DNA from: Brachybacterium timonense
GTDB lineage: Bacteria; Actinomycetota; Actinomycetes; Actinomycetales; Dermabacteraceae
Direction of reading: 5' to 3'
Assembly: GCF_900258505.1 (NCBI RefSeq)
Contig: NZ_LT984895.1
Location: 679,123-743,122, forward strand
DNA: 64,000 bases
Below, one piece after another: positions 41,458 through 50,123 of this stretch (position 1 is the stretch's first letter; each line of letters begins with the position of its first letter). A model generated the notes under the pieces. It did not search any database and was not told where the DNA came from. It saw only the letters and a list, made by a program, of their open reading frames with translations. The translations under genes were made by a program, and so were the position numbers.

Positions 41458-42516
41458 TCAGTCCAGCGTGGTGTTCTGCGCGCGTCGACCCGGCCTGCGG
41501 CGACGCCCGTGTTCCATGACGGCTTCTCGACGGGAGCGCCAGGTCGCCCCGATGAAGCCGGCTGCCGTGAGGAACGCGAATCCGAAGGCGCCCACGAGGA
41601 TCTGGCGCAGGCGGCCGAAGGGGCTTTCGGTGTCGTTGACGAAGGTATTGAGCAGGGTGACGAACGGGCCGTCGTCGGCGGTGTCGGCGGGAGGCGGTGT
41701 GCTGGGCGTCCGCGCGGGGGAGGCCACAGCGCCCTCGGTGGAGCTCTCCTGACCGGTCGAGTCCGAGCTCACCGACTCTTCTTCCCCGCGGCCCGTGCGC
41801 TCCAGGGACCGGGACGGGGGCTCGGTGGGAGTGCTGCTGCCGCGTGCGACACGTGTTGCTCGGTCTTCACGCGATGCCTCACCCTCGGATGAGTACCGTG
41901 CGGGCGGCTCGACAGGGGCGTGCTGCTCAGCGGGATCATCGACCGCTGACGGGTCATCCGGTGCCGTGGACTCGTCGTTCGCGTCTCCGGCCTCGGGTGC
42001 TTCGGTTGGTGTGGGGGAGGTGGGCGGTTGGCTGGGTTCGCCCGGCTGTGACGGGGAGGGCGTGCCGGGGCCAGGCGCAGTTCCGCGTGTAGGCGTCGGG
42101 GTGGGCGTGCGCGTTGGTGGCGTGGTCTGGGGTGGGGTGCTCGGAGAGGCCGACGGCGTCGGCTCCGTTGTGCCCGGCTTGGATGGTGTGCCCGGCTCCG
42201 TCGTGCCCGGCTCGGACGGTGTGCCCGGCTCGGACGGGGTGCCCGGCTCCGATGGGGTGACCGTATCCGAGGGGCTGCCTGTGCCCGATCCCTTCGAGGG
42301 GGATGGCGAGGCGGGCTCCTCGACCGGTGTTCCGATGGAGGGCTGGTCTTTGTCGCCGTCCGACGGCTGCGGGGCCGCAGGAGTGGCGGGCGCCGTGCTG
42401 CAGACTGCGGCGGGTGGATTCGGTGTGTCACAGGGAGGCTCGGCCACCGCAGAGGTCGGCAGGAGCAGGAGCGCGGCGGCGCCGCCGCCGCTGAGCATGC
42501 GCGTGTGTGCCCGCAT
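41458..42516 (-). CDS. Secreted mucin-like Pro/Ser/Thr-rich protein with C-terminal membrane anchor
   Basis: 352 residues. From ATG 42516 (after AAAGGAG) there is a signal peptide ending near TSAVAEPP. Then come about 240 low-complexity residues rich in Pro, Ser, Thr, Gly and Glu, including SEPGTPSEPGTPSEPGTTEP-type repeats, an Arg/Glu-rich stretch, one helix (about FGRLRQILVGAFGFAFLTAA) and a basic tail. No LPXTG motif is present. It probably sits outside the cell, tethered by the helix, like a glycosylated stalk; glycosylation is inference from composition. Confidence 0.75.
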   Translation of the reverse strand: MRAHTRMLSGGGAAALLLLPTSAVAEPPCDTPNPPAAVCSTAPATPAAPQPSDGDKDQPSIGTPVEEPASPSPSKGSGTGSPSDTVTPSEPGTPSEPGTPSEPGTTEPGTPSKPGTTEPTPSASPSTPPQTTPPTRTPTPTPTRGTAPGPGTPSPSQPGEPSQPPTSPTPTEAPEAGDANDESTAPDDPSAVDDPAEQHAPVEPPARYSSEGEASREDRATRVARGSSTPTEPPSRSLERTGRGEEESVSSDSTGQESSTEGAVASPARTPSTPPPADTADDGPFVTLLNTFVNDTESPFGRLRQILVGAFGFAFLTAAGFIGATWRSRREAVMEHGRRRRPGRRAQNTTLD

Positions 42517-42750
42517 GCACTGCTCCTTTCTGCCACGCATTGCTGCATCGGATCCGGGTTTCCGTGCTGATCGCACGGTTCCAGACGTGCCTCAGGTCAC
42601 AAAGCCGTGACCCGGTCCAGAAGAATACCGCACCAGTTCTTTACCTTCTCACCATGGTTGCGCTGGGGAGGGGCACTGAGCAAGAGCCTGTGCATACTGC
42701 CACGTAAGGCGCGGTATTCGATCGTCGCTGCGGCGTGGCTGCAGTGGTGA
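42517..42750. promoter_or_regulatory. Control region upstream of the mucin-like gene
   Basis: Non-coding, AT-richer pocket. GGTCAC-N6-GTGACC (42595-42612) is a perfect 6-base dyad. On the minus strand TATTCT just upstream of it (near 42625) could be a -10. GAATACCGC (42623-42631) and GCGGTATTC (42711-42719) form a 9-base inverted repeat 79 bases apart. Confidence 0.4.
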
Positions 42751-44391
42751 TCAGGCGCCGAGCACACCGTCGACCAGGTCTTTCGCCTCAGCCTGCACGT
42801 GGGCGAGATGCTCCTCGCCGCGGAAGGACTCGGCGTAGATCTTGTACACATCCTCGGTGCCGGAGGGGCGTGCGGCGAACCATGCCGACTGCGTGGCGAC
42901 CTTCAGCCCGCCGATGGCGCCGCCCGCCGGAGCGGTGGTCAGCCGCGCAGTGATGGGCTCACCCGCCAGCTCGGTGGCGGTGACCTGATCGGCGGTCAGC
43001 GCCTTCAGCCGTGCCTTCTGCTCTCGACCCGCTGGGGCATCGATCCGGGCGTAGGCGCTCGTGCCCAGTTCCTCCACGAGCTCGGCGTGCAGCTGCGAGG
43101 GGCTGCGACCGGTCACGGCGAGGATCTCCGAGGCGAGCAGCGCCAGGATGATGCCGTCCTTGTCCGTGGTCCAGACGCCGCCGCCATGCCGCAGGAAGGA
43201 GGCGCCGGCGCTCTCCTCGCCGCCGAAACCCACCGACGAGTCGAGCAGCCCCGGCACGAACCACTTGAAACCTACGGGGACCTCGAACAGCTCACGCCCC
43301 AGGGACGTGACGACGCGGTCGATGAGGCTCGAGGAGACCACGGTCTTGCCGACCTTCGCGCTTGCGGGCCACTGGGGTCGGTGCGCGAACAGATAGCGGA
43401 TCGCCACAGCCAGGTAATGGTTGGGGTTCATCAGTCCCGTATCCGGGGTGACGATGCCGTGGCGGTCTGAATCAGCGTCATTGCCGGTGGCGATGTCGTA
43501 CTCCGAACGCTTCTCGAGCAGCGACGCCATCGCCCACGGACTCGAGCAGTCCATGCGGATCTTCCCGTCGCGGTCCAACGTCATGAACGCCCACTGCGGG
43601 TCGACGGACGGGTTGACGACGGTGAGATCCAGGTCGTGCATCTCACCGATCGTCGCCCAGTAGTCCACGGACGCACCGCCCAGCGGATCAGCGCCGATGC
43701 GCACACCGGCACGACGGATCGCCTCCAGGTCGATCACATCCGCGAGGTCGCGCACATAGGAATGCAGGTAGTCGTGGCGTCCGGCGGTGGCGAGGGCAGT
43801 AGCCCGATCGGTGCGGCGCACCTCCCGAAGCCCGTTCTTCAGCAGCTCGTTGGCGCGGTCGGCGATTCGGGCAGTGGCATCGGAGTCGGCCGGGCCGCCG
43901 TGTGGCGGGTTGTACTTGAAGCCGCCATCACGCGGCGGATTGTGGCTGGGCGTGACCACGATGCCGTCGGCCCGACCGGGGTCCTCGGCCGCGCGCTCGC
44001 GGTTATGCACGAGGATCGCGTGCGACACAGCCGGGGTGGGAGTGAACCTGTCGTCGGCGTCGATCAGAACGCTGACGTCGTTGGCCACGAGCACCTCGAG
44101 CGCGGTATCGAAGGCGGGACGGGACAGAGCATGGGTGTCGCGGCCGATGAACAGTGGTCCGCTGATGCCCGCATCGCGGCGCAGCTCGACGATGGCCTGG
44201 GTGATCGCCGCGATGTGGTCCTCGTTGAACCGCCCGTCGAGCGAGGAACCGCGGTGCCCGGATGTGCCGAAGGCGACGGCCTGATCCGGGTCGGAGGCGT
44301 CAGGGTGGATGTCGTAGTACGCGTCAAGAAGGGCGTCGACGTCGACGAGATCCTCCTCGAGAGCCTTCTGACCTGCACGTGGATGCTGCAT
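42751..44391 (-). CDS. pgm: Phosphoglucomutase (alpha-D-glucose phosphate-specific)
   Basis: 546 residues, the usual length. It interconverts glucose-1-phosphate and glucose-6-phosphate, linking glycogen and cell-wall sugar synthesis to glycolysis. The substrate loop [13 protein letters not shown] and the phosphoserine loop [20 protein letters not shown] are clear, as are the metal site [14 protein letters not shown] and [11 protein letters not shown] sugar-binding loop. The C-terminal phosphate-binding loop is [20 protein letters not shown]. The start is the first ATG with no competing site. Confidence 0.95.
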   Translation of the reverse strand: MQHPRAGQKALEEDLVDVDALLDAYYDIHPDASDPDQAVAFGTSGHRGSSLDGRFNEDHIAAITQAIVELRRDAGISGPLFIGRDTHALSRPAFDTALEVLVANDVSVLIDADDRFTPTPAVSHAILVHNRERAAEDPGRADGIVVTPSHNPPRDGGFKYNPPHGGPADSDATARIADRANELLKNGLREVRRTDRATALATAGRHDYLHSYVRDLADVIDLEAIRRAGVRIGADPLGGASVDYWATIGEMHDLDLTVVNPSVDPQWAFMTLDRDGKIRMDCSSPWAMASLLEKRSEYDIATGNDADSDRHGIVTPDTGLMNPNHYLAVAIRYLFAHRPQWPASAKVGKTVVSSSLIDRVVTSLGRELFEVPVGFKWFVPGLLDSSVGFGGEESAGASFLRHGGGVWTTDKDGIILALLASEILAVTGRSPSQLHAELVEELGTSAYARIDAPAGREQKARLKALTADQVTATELAGEPITARLTTAPAGGAIGGLKVATQSAWFAARPSGTEDVYKIYAESFRGEEHLAHVQAEAKDLVDGVLGA

Positions 44392-44514
44392 GACGACGAT
44401 CCTCCCACCAGGGTGTCGGTTCGGGGTGCCGGGCGGTCCATCGCCACTCTAGGGCAGGTCGCGGCATGGCGCGCGGGCGGCCCGATACGTGGGAGAGACG
44501 GATCCGCCGACGGA

Positions 44515-45192
44515 TCAGCGGCGCCGCACCATCAGCACGATGCCCACGATCGTGAGAACAAGCCCCACCAGTCCTGCGAGCACCCCGATCACAGGCCCCA
44601 GCAGCAGCGGGAGTGCGATGCCGAACATCGAGTACGGGCCCAGATAGGCGGGGGCATCGGTGCCCGTGCAGGTGATCGTCGCCGTCGTGTCCGAGGTGGC
44701 CGCCACGCCGAGCGCCTGGCGGTAGGTCGAGCCGTTGCCGAACGTCACCTCCGCATCGGAGGCGATCGTGGTGACACCACCGCTGGCCGTGCAGGTAGCG
44801 TCGGTCGCCTCAGCCGGGACGTAGACGAACACCATGTGGTTCGCTTCGAGAGTGATCTGCTGCTCGGCGGCGGTGAACTCCGTGGGCCCCCGCCCGGCAT
44901 CGCCGACGACGGAGCTCATGGCCCAGGCGATGCCGCCGATGAAGAACACAGGTGCGATGACCACCAGGAGCACGAGCCCGAGGGCCAGCGGCACACGGGC
45001 GCGGCGCCGCGGCCGTGTGGGCGGTTCGCCCGAGCCTGGACCGCCGAGCAGCGTGCTGCCCGTCGGTATGGTGTGCGGGCCCGAGGCTGCGCCGTCGCCG
45101 CTGGGCGCGGAGCCGCTGTCCACAGGACCAGGCAACCCGTACGTGGGGCGGGCACGTCGAGGGCGGCTCGCCGTGCTGTCGGACTCGGTCAT
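44515..45192 (-). CDS. Hypothetical two-helix membrane protein
   Basis: 225 residues. A Pro/Gly-rich cytoplasmic N-terminus (about 1-65) with an Arg cluster (RPRRRARVP) precedes a helix. An outer domain of about 90 residues follows with two Cys (ATCTASGG, TITCTGTD) that may form a disulfide, and a second long hydrophobic stretch ends in MVRRR. I recognise no family. GATCCG/CGGATC just after its stop is a small potential hairpin. Confidence 0.6.
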   Translation of the reverse strand: MTESDSTASRPRRARPTYGLPGPVDSGSAPSGDGAASGPHTIPTGSTLLGGPGSGEPPTRPRRRARVPLALGLVLLVVIAPVFFIGGIAWAMSSVVGDAGRGPTEFTAAEQQITLEANHMVFVYVPAEATDATCTASGGVTTIASDAEVTFGNGSTYRQALGVAATSDTTATITCTGTDAPAYLGPYSMFGIALPLLLGPVIGVLAGLVGLVLTIVGIVLMVRRR

Positions 45193-45273
45193 CGGGCCTC
45201 CTTCAGATCGCCGACGGTCAGACTAGCGACCGAGCCCGAACGGCAGCCGAGCATCAGGGTGCCCCACTCCCTG

Positions 45274-46287
45274 TCATCCCAGTCGCAGTGCCAGCACCGT
45301 GAGGGCAGCAGCTGCCGCAGCTGAGGCCACCGGTGTCGCCAGCCAGACTGCCACTATCCGTGCCACAACCGGCCAGCGCAGATGGCGCGGTCCCAGGCCG
45401 AGCCCCACGCCCACCACACTCGAGGCCAGGGTGTGTGAGGTCGACATCGGTATATTCAGCCCGAGCACGCCGACGCCAAGCACGATCGCGGTGGACGACT
45501 CCGCGGCCAGGCCCTGCGCTGTGCTCAGGTCGCTCAGCCGTCGGCCCAGGGTCCGGATGATGCGGTGGCCGCCCATCAGCGTTCCGGCGGCGAGAGCAAG
45601 GGACAGCGGCACGGCCGCGGACAGTGCAGCCTGCGGATCCAGGCCGCCAGCCCAGACGGCCATCGCCACAAGGGTCATGGGAATGCGGATGTCATGGATC
45701 CCGTGTCCGGCCGCAACGGCACCGGCCGATATGGTCTGCGCGAACCGCAGATGCCCGGCACGCAGCATCTCCGTGCGGCCCAGAGCCAGCAGCCCGCGCA
45801 TGAGCAGAAAGCTCAGCGCAACTGCCACCAGCGGTCCTATGAGCAGGGGCAGCATGATCAGCTGCATCGTCGCGTCCCACGGAATGCTCGCCCCCACGAC
45901 CCAGGAAGCTCCGAGCACCGCTCCCAGGATCGTGTGCCACGTGGACGTGGGCATGCCCATCCACCAGGTGAGTATCGACCAAGCCAGCGTGGATAGCACC
46001 ACGGCGCACAGCACGAGTCCGAGCATGTCAGGCGCGTCTGCGAGGGTGCGCGCCAGGGGAGTCAGCTGCAGCAGATCCGCGCTCCACCCAGCACCGAGCG
46101 CCATCAGCCCGGCGCCTAGCAGCCCGCCCAGCAGGTTCAGCGTCGCGGCCACCCCCAGGGCGGTCGACTCGCGCAGGGTGCGCGTGGTGATCGCGGTGGA
46201 CACCGCGTTGGAGGCGTCATGGAATCCGTTCACGTACGCCAGCGCCACGGCGAGCACTACGAGCGCTACCAGGGAGCCCGAGTCCAC
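45274..46287 (-). CDS. pit: PiT-family inorganic phosphate transporter
   Basis: 337 residues, about ten helices. The duplicated PiT signatures are present: VNGFHDASNAVSTAITTRTL at the N-terminus and GLNIPMSTSHTLASSVVGVG near the end, plus the central WWMGMPTSTWHTILGAVLG. It imports phosphate (as metal-phosphate) with protons. The start is a GTG one base after the stop of the DUF47 gene, so the pair is tightly coupled. No high-affinity pst system is in the window. Confidence 0.92.
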   Translation of the reverse strand: MDSGSLVALVVLAVALAYVNGFHDASNAVSTAITTRTLRESTALGVAATLNLLGGLLGAGLMALGAGWSADLLQLTPLARTLADAPDMLGLVLCAVVLSTLAWSILTWWMGMPTSTWHTILGAVLGASWVVGASIPWDATMQLIMLPLLIGPLVAVALSFLLMRGLLALGRTEMLRAGHLRFAQTISAGAVAAGHGIHDIRIPMTLVAMAVWAGGLDPQAALSAAVPLSLALAAGTLMGGHRIIRTLGRRLSDLSTAQGLAAESSTAIVLGVGVLGLNIPMSTSHTLASSVVGVGLGLGPRHLRWPVVARIVAVWLATPVASAAAAAALTVLALRLG

Positions 46288-46288
46288 C

Positions 46289-46912
46289 TCAGGAGTCCTT
46301 GACCCGCAGCATGTCCGCGATGCGGGCCACCCGCTCGAGCAGTTCGAACGTGGTCGAGACCGCGTAGATCACGTCGCGCTGCAGCATCATGTCCGTGGCG
46401 GCGCCGCCCGCACGATACAGCTCTCCGAGCGCCTGACGGCACAGCCGGTCACCCTGGTGCTTCACGGTGCGCATACGTGTGTAGTAGCCCCCGAGATGAT
46501 GCACGCGCCGCAGCTGCCAGGACGCCTGCATGGTGTACTCGGCGGCGTGCTCGAGAGCCTCAGCGGCCTCCAGCAGGGGTGTCGAGAGCGCGCTGAGTCG
46601 GGTGATGACAAGCAGCTCACCGGTGTGCTCGAGCGAATCAATGCAGTCAGCCATCGTGAGCGCGAGATCGTAGAGCAGCTCCGCCTCATACGGGGTGATG
46701 AGGGAGTCCGCCAGACGCGTGGCGATGCGAGCTGAGATCTCGGTGGCACGCGAGGAGTTCTCATGCAGGATCGGCACCAGACGAGTGCGCGCCTGGGGCC
46801 CCTGCCCGAGGATGCGCGAATGGGTCACTGCCGAATCCGCAAGAATCTGCGCGAGCTCCGCGAACTGGCCGGTGAGGGGGCGCTCGCCGCGCGTGGACAA
46901 GCTTCTGACCAT
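46289..46912 (-). CDS. DUF47/PhoU-like accessory protein of the phosphate transporter
   Basis: 207 residues, all helical. LITPYEAELLYDLALTMADC with IDSLEHTGELL and VKHQGDRLCRQALGELY resemble DUF47 proteins, relatives of PhoU that pair with PiT transporters and probably gate or regulate them. ATG 46912 follows AAGGGTGTG. It is immediately upstream of the PiT gene. Confidence 0.85.
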   Translation of the reverse strand: MVRSLSTRGERPLTGQFAELAQILADSAVTHSRILGQGPQARTRLVPILHENSSRATEISARIATRLADSLITPYEAELLYDLALTMADCIDSLEHTGELLVITRLSALSTPLLEAAEALEHAAEYTMQASWQLRRVHHLGGYYTRMRTVKHQGDRLCRQALGELYRAGGAATDMMLQRDVIYAVSTTFELLERVARIADMLRVKDS

Positions 46913-47139
46913 CACACCCTTACCTGTTCGGAGCGCTCTGTGCCCAGGAACTGTTCTGATGTTGAAGCGATGGGGCGCCGGACCGGGATGCGCCTGTCGG
47001 CGCGTATGCCGCTCGAAGCGGCGCAAGGTGGAGCCCGGGGCAACCGCGGCCCGGCGCGTGCCTCATCGTAGAGCACGCGAGCCCGGGCGAGCCAGACGGA
47101 TGCGTGTTACGTGGGCGTCATCCGCGCGTCACATGCACG

Positions 47140-47790
47140 TCACTCGAGGGTGTCGCGGTCGGCCAGACGGGCAGCCGCTGCGAGATCCTCTCCGGTAGTC
47201 AGCAGACGGCCAGCCTGGGTGGTCAGCTCCTCCTGCGCCGACGCGGACGCAGCGCGGTCAGCCAGATGCGCTGTGCCATGGGCGCAGATCACCGCCACGG
47301 CGCCAGCGCGTGCCAGAGCAAGAGCCAGGTCGCCGGTGAAAGCTCCGCGCAGAATCTCATCCAGCGTCTGAGTGACCTGATGGGCATCCGGCGGCTCAGC
47401 GAAACCGGCCAGGTAGCGCAGCCCAGGCACAGTCGCGGCACCCTCGCGGTAGCGATGCACCACATCCTCACCCTGCGCATGCACCCAGGTGTGCAGCACA
47501 TACAGCCGCCACAGCGCCCCCGGCAGGGTCTGCGCGGGCGAGCCCGACCACAGCATGGCCAGATCCTCCAGGCCCTCCTCGCGCACCAGCGTGACCACAC
47601 GCTCGACCACGTCGGGGTCAGAGGTGTGCAGAGCACCGTCCAGCAGAGCCGCGGCGGAATGGTGCGCGAGCTCGGTGCGGGTACTCGGGTCGGGGGCGCC
47701 TTCGATCGCCTCCGCGGTGCTGTCGAAGAGAGAGGCGGGCCGACGGAACCTGGCAGAGCGTTCTGACATGTTCGCCATCATTCCACTCAC
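47140..47790 (-). CDS. Conserved hypothetical protein
   Basis: 216 residues, mostly helical and soluble, with no signal peptide. PASLFDSTAEAIEGAPDPST, LWRLYVLHTWVHAQGEDVVH and RGAFTGDLALALARAGAVAV are features to search with; I do not recognise the family with confidence. GTG 47790 follows GGGGGGAT; ATG 47769 is the alternative start. It is divergent from the PH-domain membrane protein (64 bases apart) and upstream of DUF47/PiT on the same strand. Confidence 0.6.
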   Translation of the reverse strand: MSGMMANMSERSARFRRPASLFDSTAEAIEGAPDPSTRTELAHHSAAALLDGALHTSDPDVVERVVTLVREEGLEDLAMLWSGSPAQTLPGALWRLYVLHTWVHAQGEDVVHRYREGAATVPGLRYLAGFAEPPDAHQVTQTLDEILRGAFTGDLALALARAGAVAVICAHGTAHLADRAASASAQEELTTQAGRLLTTGEDLAAAARLADRDTLE

Positions 47791-47854
47791 CGATCCCCCC
47801 TCGCTGATCCCGCGTGCCGATCATGTCTGTCCGGTGACCGCATAGTCTGAGGGC

Positions 47855-48508
47855 ATGACGATCCCCCGCCAATTGGGGCCGGAGACAGGCCCTCGACGGA
47901 TCCTGCCGGACTTCTCGCGCAGCGATGCGACGGTCGAGCGCATGATCGAGAGCCTCGATGGGCCGCCGGGCCGCGCCGCTCATCGGGGTCCGGTGCGTGT
48001 GCTGGTGCCAGCCGCATCGGTGATGGACACGGCGATCCGCGCCACCATCAGCGCTGTTCTGCTCGGGGTGGCGCTTGTGCTGGTGGTCCTCGTACTGGTG
48101 CTGCTGTTCAGCGTCGACGACGGCCACGCGCCGGGAATCGGCATGGTGCTGGTGCTGCTGCTGCTCGGTACCCTTGCGTTGGTGTTCGTGCTGTTGGCGG
48201 CGCGTTTCGCGGTCGTGGCGCTCGGCACAGCGCGGGGACGCGTGGAGATCACGGAGCAGGAACTGCGCGTCGTCGGCGGGCTGCGCACGCGCGACGTGCC
48301 CTGGCGGGACGTGCTGGCCATCGAATCGCGCGTGATCCACCCGATCCACGGGCTCACCGCGGCTTTGCGCCTGCGGGATGGCACACGCGTGGTCATGCCG
48401 GCCTTCGACCGGCACATCTGGTCCTATTCCGCGCCATCCGGGCAGGATGTCCGAAAGCTGCGACGGATGCTGCACGACCGGGAACAGGCCACCTACCGCC
48501 CGCGTTGA
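47855..48508 (+). CDS. PH-domain-type membrane protein
   Basis: 217 residues. Two adjacent helices (about 58-87 and 93-118) are followed by a beta-rich soluble domain, ARGRVEITEQELRVVGGLRT with RDVPWRDVLAIE, which resembles bacterial PH-like domains of small actinobacterial membrane proteins. Function unknown. Confidence 0.6.
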   Translation: MTIPRQLGPETGPRRILPDFSRSDATVERMIESLDGPPGRAAHRGPVRVLVPAASVMDTAIRATISAVLLGVALVLVVLVLVLLFSVDDGHAPGIGMVLVLLLLGTLALVFVLLAARFAVVALGTARGRVEITEQELRVVGGLRTRDVPWRDVLAIESRVIHPIHGLTAALRLRDGTRVVMPAFDRHIWSYSAPSGQDVRKLRRMLHDREQATYRPR

Positions 48509-48606
48509 GCACGTCGGCGGCACCGAGCCGAACGGCGAACCGGTGCGACATACGCGCCTGCGGGGGTCTGGATGATGAGTCGACCCCGTGAGGGGGAGGA
48601 GATTTC

Positions 48607-49221
48607 GTGGACGCTCTGATGATGACGCTCGGCTCTGGCTGGGTGAGCGGGGTGCGGCCCTACTTCATGGTCTTCCTGCTGGGGCTTACCGGCAGAGTCC
48701 TCGACCTGCAGCAGGTCCCCGCCGTGCTACAGCGCACCGATGTGCTGGTGATCGCGGGGATCATGCTGGTGGTCGACTTCGCGGCCGACAAAATCCCCTA
48801 TCTCGATTCTCTGTGGGATCAGGTGCACACGGTGGTCCGCCCGATCGCGGGTGGGGCGCTCGGCTACCTGCTGGCGGGAGAGACCGACACCGTCACCGCC
48901 ATCGTCATGGCGATGCTCGGCGGCGGCATGGCGCTCGGTTCACACCTGACGAAGGCAACGACGCGCGCCGCGGTGAACGTGTCACCGGAGGGGGCATCGA
49001 ACGCGATCGTGTCCACCACCGAGGACGTTGCTGCCGTGGTCATCGGCGTGCTCACGATCGCGCTGCCGGTGCTGGCGGGCATCGTCGCGCTGCTGTTGGT
49101 GGCCGCCGGCATCTACGTGGCGATTCAGATCCACCGACGGATCCGTGGGTTGCGGCGTCGGCTGCGTGACGCGCGGAAAGCACGCGCGGCGCGAGCCAGG
49201 GGAGGGGCAGCGCCCTCCTGA
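48607..49221 (+). CDS. DUF4126 family membrane protein
   Basis: 204 residues with about five helices. GWVSGVRPYFMVFLLGLTGR, VDFAADKIPYLDSLWDQVHT and ATTRAAVNVSPEGASNAIVS match the DUF4126 family of unknown function. The GTG start follows a strong GGGGGAGGAG. The C-terminus is a basic tail (RRRLRDARKARAARARG). Confidence 0.8.
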   Translation: MDALMMTLGSGWVSGVRPYFMVFLLGLTGRVLDLQQVPAVLQRTDVLVIAGIMLVVDFAADKIPYLDSLWDQVHTVVRPIAGGALGYLLAGETDTVTAIVMAMLGGGMALGSHLTKATTRAAVNVSPEGASNAIVSTTEDVAAVVIGVLTIALPVLAGIVALLLVAAGIYVAIQIHRRIRGLRRRLRDARKARAARARGGAAPS

Positions 49222-49311
49222 TTCGCGCCGCGCGTGGCGGTGACACGGCTGCCCAGTGTTGGGGCCGTCCGCCCTGGGGTATTCGGCCGACGTGCCCCCG
49301 GTCCGGGCGCC

Positions 49312-49998
49312 TCAGACGGCAGGCGCCTGACTGGCGCCTTGCTCCCACAGCGCCGCAATAGCCGCCTCCAAGCCGTCCCGGTCCAGATCCGAGACCGTCA
49401 GCACGCCATCATCGTCCAGCGGCAAATGCCCGACCTTCCAGGAGCCGCCCTCCTCAACGTGGAACATGAGCGGAACGGCATCCTGCGGGGCGGAGGCGTC
49501 GGTGCGACGCAGCGAGACGGTGCGTTCCTTACCCTCCGCCAGGAACGCCGAGCACACGCCCGCGATGGCGACAGGCACCTGCGAGGGGTCCGGCAGCGCT
49601 GTGATCGCGAAAGAGTCGAGATCATCCTGCGTGAGCATCAGTACGGCCTGATTGGCCTTGACAATGAATGCCATCCGCATCGCGTCGCCCTGGGCGAGCG
49701 CGATCCCCAGCCAGCGGTCCGCGGCGGTGAGGGCGGTAGCGATAATCTGCGCTTCCTCGCCCAGCAGCCACTGTCCATCCTCGGAGTAGGCCACCTTGCC
49801 GCGGGCGTGCAGCCCGGAGGTCACCGCAGCAGTCACGTACTCGCGCGCCTCCTCGGGGGCGCGGCGCAGCCCGATCTGCTCGCGGGTGATCTCCCCGGCG
49901 TCGGTCGTGCGCAGATCGAGCATGAAGTCGATCTCGTAGGCGGTGTACGTCGTCTGGCTCTCGTCAACCGACGGAGTCATGGTGGTCTGCTCGGTCAT
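49312..49998 (-). CDS. Hypothetical protein
   Basis: 228 residues, acidic, soluble, alpha/beta by composition, no signal peptide. TYTAYEIDFMLDLRTTDAGE, REYVTAAVTSGLHARGKVAY and MLTQDDLDSFAITALPDPSQ are landmarks. Family not recognised; size and acidity loosely recall EspG-like or GTPase-regulator-like actinobacterial proteins, but I would not assign it. Converges on the DUF4126 gene. Confidence 0.6.
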   Translation of the reverse strand: MTEQTTMTPSVDESQTTYTAYEIDFMLDLRTTDAGEITREQIGLRRAPEEAREYVTAAVTSGLHARGKVAYSEDGQWLLGEEAQIIATALTAADRWLGIALAQGDAMRMAFIVKANQAVLMLTQDDLDSFAITALPDPSQVPVAIAGVCSAFLAEGKERTVSLRRTDASAPQDAVPLMFHVEEGGSWKVGHLPLDDDGVLTVSDLDRDGLEAAIAALWEQGASQAPAV

Positions 49999-50123
49999 GT
50001 TCTCCCCTGATGCTCGCCCGGCGCACTGCCGCGCCGCTTGCCGGCACCAGCTTCTCAGATGCGGGAGAGACTGTGCACCTCACGTCTCAGCGGATCAGAG
50101 CGGCAGCCACGGCAAGCCTGGCC

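Noticed and set aside
42180-42260. Repeats in the mucin-like gene as a possible CRISPR array or mobile element
   Set aside because: They encode SEPGTP units in frame, with no spacers or element ends.
44501-44516. GATCCG/CGGATC hairpin as a terminator
   Set aside because: Only six pairs, beside a stop codon, with no T-run; too weak to call.
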